From Methylomicrobium sp. wino1 (GTDB lineage Bacteria; Pseudomonadota; Gammaproteobacteria; Methylococcales; Methylomonadaceae), in the NCBI RefSeq assembly GCF_003932755.1, contig NZ_CP024202.1:4712001-4776000 (forward strand): a DNA stretch of 64,000 nucleotides. The letters are read 5' to 3'. Below, piece after piece: positions 57,769-64,000 of this stretch (position 1 is the first letter of the stretch; every line of letters starts with the position of its first letter). Position numbers and translations under genes: made by a program. The notes under the pieces are model-generated. The model did not search any database and was not told the origin of the DNA. It saw only the letters and a program-made list of their open reading frames with translations.

Positions 57769-57931
57769 TATACTTCGCGCGGCCATGTTTGCGGATTTTA
57801 TGACAATGCTATTTTGTTCGCGAGCAAGGCTCGAAAACAGGCGCATAGCAAGCTATGTAACTGTTTTCGCAACGCAGCTATCGAATAAAAGAGCGCGTTA
57901 GAAAGCCGCAAATGTGGCCGCACGAAGTATA
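57769..57931. repeat. MITE-like element D, copy 2
   Basis: 163 bp with near-perfect inverted ends (tatacttcgcgcggccatgt left; atgtggccgcacgaagtata right). The second copy is at 44104-44313 in the opposite orientation. It ends 4 bp before the stop of the sheath-like gene. It encodes nothing. Confidence 0.8.
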
Positions 57932-57935
57932 TGGT

Positions 57936-59321
57936 TCAACGATCCGCTAACGTCGAAATTATCGGCAATTGAACACCTTGATGCTGGCGGAATCCAATCA
58001 ACGGTGTGATGCCTTTCGATAACAAAGCATTGACTTGAGTCTCGTTCAATAATATTTCGGTGCCGGGCTGCAAAACCGCCTCATCATCCAAGGTATAACT
58101 AAATACCGGCACATCGCTCATCAATAATGCATTATCCGTACTCTCTTCTTCAGTCATTCTTATCAGCGCACGAACGCATAACAGGGCCGGATTTCCCCAT
58201 AGCAGTTCATTCCGGACGGGGACCTCCGAACACTCTTCAAAAGCCAATGTTTCAATTGGATCATGCTTCAATCCGTAGGGTAATCTCAATAAGTAGCGAG
58301 GATATGCCAGCACCACGCTATCGGCATTAATCTCGCTAAGGTATCGAGCCCAATGGCTGTTTTTTTGAGATTCGCCTAAGATAGCGCTGTCGATCAATGA
58401 CTGGTCGGCAGCGCCCAAAAAACAGCCGCCGCAAGTTTTTGCCGTAGCGCTCAAAAATTTTATCAATTCACCATCTTCAGCACTGCCGGTAAAGCTAAAA
58501 TCGCCGGCCAACAATACATCCCGCTCTTCGTCGTCCAATTGAACATGCGCCAATAAGCGCTCTTTAAACTCGCTGCCCCCTTCATTTACAGCGGCCATTA
58601 ATTCGGCTTGGCTGATATCGACTAAAAAGAAGCGCTGTTCGTCCGCGTATTCTTCATTGACTAGCGCTTCGGTGGCTCGCCAAAGGGACTCGAGGCTTTT
58701 AAAATCCTGTCGTTGCAGTAGGTTTCGCAAAAATTGGCTGATTGTCTTTTCGATCACATCAATCAGAGCCTGATACTGCGGACTAACATCCTTGGTTATA
58801 TAAGGCGACACCACCCGTTCGATCAATCTTTCCACCGTATCGGCTTTATCGGTCTTTGGCCCCGGCTCTTTGCCCAACAAACGTTGCAAGGTATCCGCTT
58901 CAGTCTCGACATCGACTTGCTGCGTTTGGGCCAAAATGTTTTGATTAGGGTCGGTTTGATTGAACGATTGAATTTTCGCCGCAGCCTGCGCCGCCGTTTT
59001 CGGATTGCTCAACGCTTTTTTTAATTCTAGCAAGTCAGTCAAAATCCGGATTTTGTTAAACCAAGCATCCGGATGAAAATCCTCGATCGATTCAAAATGC
59101 AATGCCAACCCCGAGTCGAGATTGAGCGACGGCCTGATTTGAGACATTACCTGCTCAAATGTATCGCTGTCGATCCTTTTAATATTACGTTGACTCCACG
59201 CAGCATCACGCTTTCCGGAAAAATCCCCCAACAAATAAATTCGATAGGCATTAGCGTGTTCTTTTTTAGACGCTATACCCCGGGCATTAAATCCCATCGT
59301 AAAATCAATTCTACTTGACAT
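57936..59321 (-). CDS. Orphan TssB/TssC-like contractile-sheath protein
   Basis: 461 residues from the ATG at 59321, which follows GGGAGAAAAAGT; the longer start at 59375 is rejected. The N-terminal ~165 residues look like the TssB (VipA) family: YRIYLLGDFSGKR and the EDFHPDAWFNKIRILTDLLELKKAL region. From about 190 on it looks like TssC (VipB): DFKSLESLWRATEALV and FLVDISQAELMAAV. A single protein carrying both suggests a fusion. No other type VI secretion gene is in the window. The sheath identity is my reading of motifs and needs a profile search. Confidence 0.55.
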   Translation of the reverse strand: MSSRIDFTMGFNARGIASKKEHANAYRIYLLGDFSGKRDAAWSQRNIKRIDSDTFEQVMSQIRPSLNLDSGLALHFESIEDFHPDAWFNKIRILTDLLELKKALSNPKTAAQAAAKIQSFNQTDPNQNILAQTQQVDVETEADTLQRLLGKEPGPKTDKADTVERLIERVVSPYITKDVSPQYQALIDVIEKTISQFLRNLLQRQDFKSLESLWRATEALVNEEYADEQRFFLVDISQAELMAAVNEGGSEFKERLLAHVQLDDEERDVLLAGDFSFTGSAEDGELIKFLSATAKTCGGCFLGAADQSLIDSAILGESQKNSHWARYLSEINADSVVLAYPRYLLRLPYGLKHDPIETLAFEECSEVPVRNELLWGNPALLCVRALIRMTEEESTDNALLMSDVPVFSYTLDDEAVLQPGTEILLNETQVNALLSKGITPLIGFRQHQGVQLPIISTLADR

Positions 59322-59375
59322 ACTTTTTCTCCCAACCCGATCAACAAATCCGGACAGTAGCAGACACGGTTTCAT

Positions 59376-59574
59376 CAGACAAGTAATGAAGTCACCTTAA
59401 ATGCTTTGCCTCCTGTTGATTGCACATCGGGACCAGGGCTGCCGTGGAAAGATCGGTATGCGTTCCCACGCTGGAGCATGGGAACGAGGAACAGCACTTC
59501 ACCCTGAAGGACATAAAGATATTGAAGAGAGCTCACTGAGCAGCATCACCCTACTTCACGACGCTCATGCTTGC
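59376..59574. repeat. Short gap with dispersed palindrome
   Basis: Around 59430-59490 the words gcgttcccacgctggagcat and gggaacgagg match short repeats near 20205 and 21925. No other feature. Confidence 0.5.
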
Positions 59575-60534
59575 CTATAGTTTCCGGTAAAGTTTTCTGG
59601 CAATTCCTACGCGTTCTGCGGCCGTTTCGGGAATTTTTTTAAGTTTCTCGACGGCTTGTAATCGGGGTAATAGCCCTTTTTTATTGGCTAATTGAATGCT
59701 TAATCCGGGGCGAGCGTTGATCTCGAGCATCAGCGGACCGAGCTTCGAATCCAATACGATATCGACGCCGATATAACCGAGCGAAACCAGCTCCTTGCAA
59801 CCTGCCGACAACAGCAGGATATCGTCCCAATTCGGCAAACTTAGCCCTGTAATAGTATTTCCTGAATCAGGGTGCGCGTCGATGACATCGTTTCGCCATA
59901 CGCCGGTCGTGGTGACACCTTGCTCGATATCGATACCTACACCAATCGCGCCTTGATGGAGATTGGCCTTACCGTCGGAAAGCCGAGTCGGCAAGCGCAA
60001 CATCGACATCACTGGAACTCCCATAAAAATAATCGTCCTGATATCGGGAACGCCTTGATAACTCACTCGATCAAAAACCGGGTCAAAATCCACCCGATAT
60101 TCGATCAATGCGACATCCGGTTGCCCGCCCAAACTGTACATGCCGCTCAGTATATTGGAAATATGATGGCCAATCTCCTCCTCGGTCAACAGCATCCCGT
60201 TAAGTTTGCGATAATAATTCTTGCTGCGGCCATTGACAACGATAATCCCTTCGCCTCCGCTGCCATGCGCAGGCTTGATTGCAAACTCGTCGTAGGGTTT
60301 GAGCTTTTCGGTTAAACCGGCAATTTGATACTCCGCTTCAATGACCGCATAGAGCTCGGGAACGGCAATACCTGAAGCTTGCGCGAGCTTTTTGGTTCGC
60401 AGCTTATCGTCGACCAGCGGATAATATTTACGCGGATTGTAACGCAGGATGTAATCGCCATTACGCTGATTCATGCCCAATAAACCGACTTCGCGCAAAC
60501 GCTTCGAGGGGCACAAATAGTTTTTCCAAGACAT
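59575..60534 (-). CDS. RimK-related ATP-grasp ligase (alpha-L-glutamate ligase-like)
   Basis: 319 residues of the ATP-grasp fold. Nucleotide-binding Lys and loop are in AIKPAHGSGGEGIIVV, and the metal-binding end is LMLEINARPGLSIQLAN. RimK-type enzymes add amino acids to a carboxyl group using ATP; this subfamily (rimK_rel_E_lig type) has no proven substrate. It lies 4 bp from the UUP1 gene, in the three-gene unit with RimB. Confidence 0.82.
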   Translation of the reverse strand: MSWKNYLCPSKRLREVGLLGMNQRNGDYILRYNPRKYYPLVDDKLRTKKLAQASGIAVPELYAVIEAEYQIAGLTEKLKPYDEFAIKPAHGSGGEGIIVVNGRSKNYYRKLNGMLLTEEEIGHHISNILSGMYSLGGQPDVALIEYRVDFDPVFDRVSYQGVPDIRTIIFMGVPVMSMLRLPTRLSDGKANLHQGAIGVGIDIEQGVTTTGVWRNDVIDAHPDSGNTITGLSLPNWDDILLLSAGCKELVSLGYIGVDIVLDSKLGPLMLEINARPGLSIQLANKKGLLPRLQAVEKLKKIPETAAERVGIARKLYRKL

Positions 60535-60538
60535 GTGA

Positions 60539-62059
60539 CTACCCTTTTATGACGGAACGAAACCGCCATAGCTCAGTTAAGCGATAGCCGGTATAGCGGC
60601 CTAACAGTAAGGTAAACGCCAAAAATGTCAATAACAATTCGGGAAATACAAAAATAAGATGCTCGAGTACGGGATGCGACATCAGCAAATAACCGATCGA
60701 CGCGATAAATAAGCTGCCGATACATTGCTGCAGCGCCTCTGAAGGCCCGTGCTCTTCCCAAACCAAGGACATTCGTTCAATCGTCATCGAAATAATAACC
60801 ATCGGAAACAAGGCCACGGACAAACCGCGATCGATACCCATTTTATGACTCATTAAGCTTAGTAGTGTCATTAATATGACAACAATAATCAACACACTCG
60901 CGAGTCTCGGTACCAGTAGCAAACGCAAATATTCCAGATAAAAACGCAACATCAAACCGAATGCGATGAGCAAACCAAATAAAAATAGCCCCCAAGACAA
61001 ACCGGTTTCTCGAAACGCCATCCCGATCAAAATCGGCATAAACGTACCGAATGTTTTAAATCCGACGACATTTCTCAGAACAACGATCAGCAAGGCGCCA
61101 ATCGGCATCATCAATAGAATCCGGTATACATTTTGTGTTTGAATCGGCAAATGGAATAGTGAAAATTCCATAATTGGCGAATCGATTTTACCGATCCGCT
61201 TCTGGGTTACCGCAGCCAAACCAAGCGATTGCTTATAGACCGAAAAGTCGATTTTTTCCGATCGCCCTCCAGTGACTTTGAGTAAGGGCGCGCTTCCGTA
61301 ATACCAAATTATTGAATTTTCGGGAAAACCGGATGCCCCCGAATGCGGATCAAAGGTCAACCATTGTTCGCCATTATGCACCTGAAGCCAGGGCACCAAC
61401 TTACTGTGCCTTGCCCCATCCTTGAGCATCAGAATGTTGACTTGACGAGTCGGAATCCTCGCCCCATGCAAAACATCGATCACTCGCCTCATCCACGCTT
61501 CGGAGCCGGTCGCGTCTTTTTTAATGATTTTTACATTGTCGTCGGGGCTAGGTGCATTCAACCTTCTCAATAACTCTTGAGTAAAGGATTTGATATCCGC
61601 CGATTTGCTTCTGACATCGTCCAGCAATGCTGAAATGGCCGTCTGCATGATCTCCGGATACTCGGGTTCTTCGGGATAAGGAACTTTCTTATCGGTGAAA
61701 GTTTCTTTTTCCCCCGGAACGATCTGCATCCGATAATACAATGTCTGCTCACCTGCCGGTCGCCGCACCGCCCATTGAGCGATTCGATTTTGATTGACGC
61801 TTTCAAGGGTCAGACCGTATCGACCGGAAACAAAGTTTTCATCCAAAAACATATATCCGGGAATCTGTTTCGGCAACATCAAGTCGACTTTGGAAGGGCC
61901 GGGAGAAGGTTTATAGCTTACCTTGGCTTCCACAGCCCAAATAATCTCATCCTCGACCGGTAACAAGGGAAGATTAAGTTCAGTAACCTTGTAATAAGAA
62001 ACAGCGACGCTCAATCCGACCAGGATAAACGCCAAAACATTGACATGAAGGTTTTTCAA
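60539..62059 (-). CDS. UUP1-family membrane protein (inactive transglutaminase domain plus 7 TM)
   Basis: 506 residues. One N-terminal helix leads to a large periplasmic region with a transglutaminase-like fold (about residues 130-265: RVIDVLHGARIPTRQVNILML, LVPWLQVHNGEQWLTFDPHSG). The usual Cys-His-Asp set is not visible, hence 'inactive'. Seven or so membrane helices follow (about 320-500). The family always occurs with RimB- and RimK-like genes, as here. Its function is unknown. Confidence 0.85.
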   Translation of the reverse strand: MKNLHVNVLAFILVGLSVAVSYYKVTELNLPLLPVEDEIIWAVEAKVSYKPSPGPSKVDLMLPKQIPGYMFLDENFVSGRYGLTLESVNQNRIAQWAVRRPAGEQTLYYRMQIVPGEKETFTDKKVPYPEEPEYPEIMQTAISALLDDVRSKSADIKSFTQELLRRLNAPSPDDNVKIIKKDATGSEAWMRRVIDVLHGARIPTRQVNILMLKDGARHSKLVPWLQVHNGEQWLTFDPHSGASGFPENSIIWYYGSAPLLKVTGGRSEKIDFSVYKQSLGLAAVTQKRIGKIDSPIMEFSLFHLPIQTQNVYRILLMMPIGALLIVVLRNVVGFKTFGTFMPILIGMAFRETGLSWGLFLFGLLIAFGLMLRFYLEYLRLLLVPRLASVLIIVVILMTLLSLMSHKMGIDRGLSVALFPMVIISMTIERMSLVWEEHGPSEALQQCIGSLFIASIGYLLMSHPVLEHLIFVFPELLLTFLAFTLLLGRYTGYRLTELWRFRSVIKG

Positions 62060-62122
62060 AACGATTGCCGTATTAAATAATTGTTGTTATAGGGTCTCAG
62101 ATCAGCAAGAAACGATACCGAA

Positions 62123-62686
62123 TTATTCTTCCAAGATCGGCTCCGGAAAACCAGGGGAGCAAATCATATTTTTTAATTTCTTTGAATGTTTATGCGTGAC
62201 GCTAGGATCGACAATGACCTTGTTTTCCAAAAATCGACGACCTAGCAAGACCGGATAAATATAGTTACCACGGTCAGCCAACGTGAACTCCGTTTCGTAA
62301 TAATTCGAATTCATGCAAAATCCCAACTCTACAACATAGCGCCTTGCGGAATCCAGTTTATGTCTTTTGATCAGCGTTTCACGAGCAACCGGCAACTCCA
62401 CCGTCCTTGCTTGGGCTTTTTTTTCGAGGCCTTTCGGCAATGTAAAACGAACCCAACTTTGCCCGTTCCGCTCAAACTCCTCAACATTTTTAGCATGGAT
62501 AGAAGAGGTTCTAGCACCGGTATCAAGTTTTGCTCGAAAACGTATTTGTACCGGAGATAGAATAATATCTTCCACCCATCCTGCGATAATTTTTTTTTGA
62601 TCTTCTAAATATGCGCTGGCTCGACTAAACGGACTTGACATGACCAACACAATGAAAAGGCTTATACCAATATCTCGTTTCATCAT
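62123..62686 (-). CDS. RimB-type retropepsin-like protease
   Basis: 187 residues with a signal peptide (ending ASA). The active-site motif is KLDTGARTSSIHA, and the flap/second strand is YPVLLGRRFLENKVIVDP. Proteins of this group were long annotated as ATP-dependent zinc proteases; they are aspartic-protease-like. It stands 63 bp upstream of UUP1 and completes the RimB-UUP1-RimK-like unit. Confidence 0.85.
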   Translation of the reverse strand: MMKRDIGISLFIVLVMSSPFSRASAYLEDQKKIIAGWVEDIILSPVQIRFRAKLDTGARTSSIHAKNVEEFERNGQSWVRFTLPKGLEKKAQARTVELPVARETLIKRHKLDSARRYVVELGFCMNSNYYETEFTLADRGNYIYPVLLGRRFLENKVIVDPSVTHKHSKKLKNMICSPGFPEPILEE

Positions 62687-63162
62687 AGTTTTTACTAATA
62701 ATCAGAAAATTAAATCACTCATAAAGAAGCAATGCGCACTTTTAGGTCGTTTTTAGCTTATCAAATAATTCCTACACTTTAATCTAAACACATACCTCAT
62801 TCGGATAAGCCAAGCGACTAAAGAATAGTTTGATCTATACTTCGCGCTCGCCTAAAAAACATCTCAAAGGTCAGTATTCAGATCCCCTCCGCCGGTTTCT
62901 CAAACTCCGGTTTAGGAAATCCTTCACACAAGCTCTTGCTTACCGGTTTCGAGAAGCTCTTGCCCTGAGCTTTTGTCGAAGGGGGAGCTTCTCATACTGC
63001 ATTCCCAAGCATAGAGCTTGGGAATGCGCGAAAATTGAAGCCCACGCCACCATTCCCTGCTTACCACCTTTTGCGGGACGAAATTGCAAACCTCGTCCTG
63101 CTAAGTTCCCTGCTTATCCCTCACTGCTCATTACTTACCGCTCACTGCTTACCAATAAAAAC
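62687..63162. other. 476-bp gap with short repeat fragments
   Basis: No credible gene. tctatacttcgcgctcgcc near 62835 resembles the left end of element D, without a matching right end. Near 63000 there is a small palindrome (cattcccaagcatagagctt / gggaatg). The rest is unassigned. Confidence 0.4.
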
Positions 63163-63990
63163 TCACTCCTTGGTTTTTTTATAGAATCCGTGCTTCTTAT
63201 CAACCTGTTTACCGGGCGCTAACGGCTTTTCCTTAGGCAAGCCGACCGATTCGAGCAATACATCCAATGTTTTCGATTCCAGTTCGTGGAAAGCATGAGA
63301 TTTTAATCCTTCCGGCATCATCAGCAAGCCATAGCGTACGCGCATCAAGCGACTGACGGTTACCCCTTGAGATTCCCATAAACGCCTAACCAAACGATTC
63401 CGCCCTTCGCTAACGACGACGTGATACCATTTATTAGCACCCTCCCCGCCGTGAAACTGAATATCGTCGAATTTCGCCAACCCATCGTCAAGTTCAACGC
63501 CTTGTTTCAATCGTTCGAGTACATCATCGGAAACCTCGCCCAAAATCCGCACGGCATATTCTCGATCGACTTGCATCGACGGATGCATCAATCGGTTGGC
63601 CAATTCGCCGTTATTAGTCAACAGCAGCAAGCCTGAAGTATTGATATCGAGACGCCCGACCGAAATCCAGCGACCGACTTGTAACTTAGGTAATTGCGTA
63701 AAAACGACCGGACGGCCTTCCGGATCTTGCCTAGTCACGACCTCACCGACCGGTTTGTGATAAATCAATACTCGGGTAGTTTGGTGCGCAAATTTTTCCC
63801 AATGGACGACTCGGCCATTAAGCTGCAAATGATCGCCGTTTTGGATTCTATCACCGAGTTTCGCCTGCACTCCGTTAAGCCTGACACGCCCTTCTTCTAT
63901 CCAGCGTTCGATTTCGCGCCTCGACCCCATACCGCCCCGCGCCAAGATTTTTTGTATGCGTTCGCCAGCTTCATCCCGAGGCTTGGTCAA
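63163..63990 (-). CDS. rluB: RluB-type 23S rRNA pseudouridine synthase (start may lie beyond the window)
   Basis: 275 residues read from a TTG at 63990; the frame stays open to the window edge, so a better upstream start may exist. An N-terminal S4 domain (IQKILARGGMGSRREIERWIEEGRV) is followed by the pseudouridine synthase domain with the catalytic Asp in VGRLDINTSGLLLLTN. A Lys-rich C-terminal tail follows. RsuA/RluB-family enzymes modify U2605-type positions of 23S rRNA; choosing RluB over RsuA rests on the GRLDxNTSGLLLLT and tail type. Confidence 0.88.
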   Translation of the reverse strand: MTKPRDEAGERIQKILARGGMGSRREIERWIEEGRVRLNGVQAKLGDRIQNGDHLQLNGRVVHWEKFAHQTTRVLIYHKPVGEVVTRQDPEGRPVVFTQLPKLQVGRWISVGRLDINTSGLLLLTNNGELANRLMHPSMQVDREYAVRILGEVSDDVLERLKQGVELDDGLAKFDDIQFHGGEGANKWYHVVVSEGRNRLVRRLWESQGVTVSRLMRVRYGLLMMPEGLKSHAFHELESKTLDVLLESVGLPKEKPLAPGKQVDKKHGFYKKTKE

Positions 63991-64000
63991 TATTTTTTTC

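Overview
The window reads as chromosome of a motile gammaproteobacterium, most likely a Methylococcales methanotroph (Methylomicrobium/Methylobacter type). This is an inference from the Pseudomonas-like order of flagellar and chemotaxis genes, a VPxPA-type C-terminal sorting signal, the TlpA/DUF4266/DUF3570 trio, moderate GC content, and many short interspersed palindromic repeats. No rRNA, tRNA, CRISPR array, prophage, intact transposase or replication origin was recognised. Nearly all genes lie on the minus strand.

Layout. 1-3.4 kb: TlpA-like thioredoxin, DUF4266 lipoprotein and a DUF3570 outer-membrane protein cut by the window edge. 3.9-6.1 kb: three secreted proteins, one with an exosortase-type C-terminus and one with STN and HEAT-like regions. 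7.2-16.5 kb: housekeeping block (B12/radical SAM protein, ferredoxin, coaD, rsmD, a two-gene M16 peptidase pair, divergent cyoE-ybiB, a tandem PilZ protein). 17.1-18.4 kb: lytic-transglycosylase lipoprotein and FKBP isomerase.

18.9-39.7 kb: a large motility cluster. In transcription order it is fliL-fliM-fliN-fliO-fliP-fliQ-fliR-flhB, then flhA-flhF-flhG-fliA-cheY-cheZ-cheA-cheB-motC-motD-parC-parP-cheW, a 57-residue small protein, and a DUF2802 protein. It builds the C ring and export gate, sets polar flagellar number and position (FlhF/FlhG), transduces chemotactic signals, and places the arrays at the pole (ParC/ParP). A candidate sigma-54 promoter precedes fliL. A divergent membrane diguanylate cyclase (GGEEF plus I-site) sits next to it.

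42.2-54.5 kb: a Tad/Flp pilus locus: flp, tadV, tadE, cpaB/rcpC, cpaC/rcpA, tadZ, tadA, tadB, tadC, tadD, DUF3613, tadG. 54.9-64 kb: an alanine/sodium symporter, a TerB-like protein, a cold-shock protein with clear promoter and terminator, an orphan TssB/TssC-like sheath protein, a RimB-UUP1-RimK-like three-gene unit, and an RluB-type pseudouridine synthase entering from the right edge.

The most distinctive feature is a set of at least five dispersed non-coding repeat families (about 50-475 bp), several with terminal inverted repeats and nested inside one another. They sit in most of the larger gaps, including gaps inside conserved operons (flhB/flhA, cheA/cheB, rsmD/coaD, tadG/DUF3613, tadE/cpaB). 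One copy supplies the cheA stop codon, and a heptanucleotide array spans the parP stop codon.
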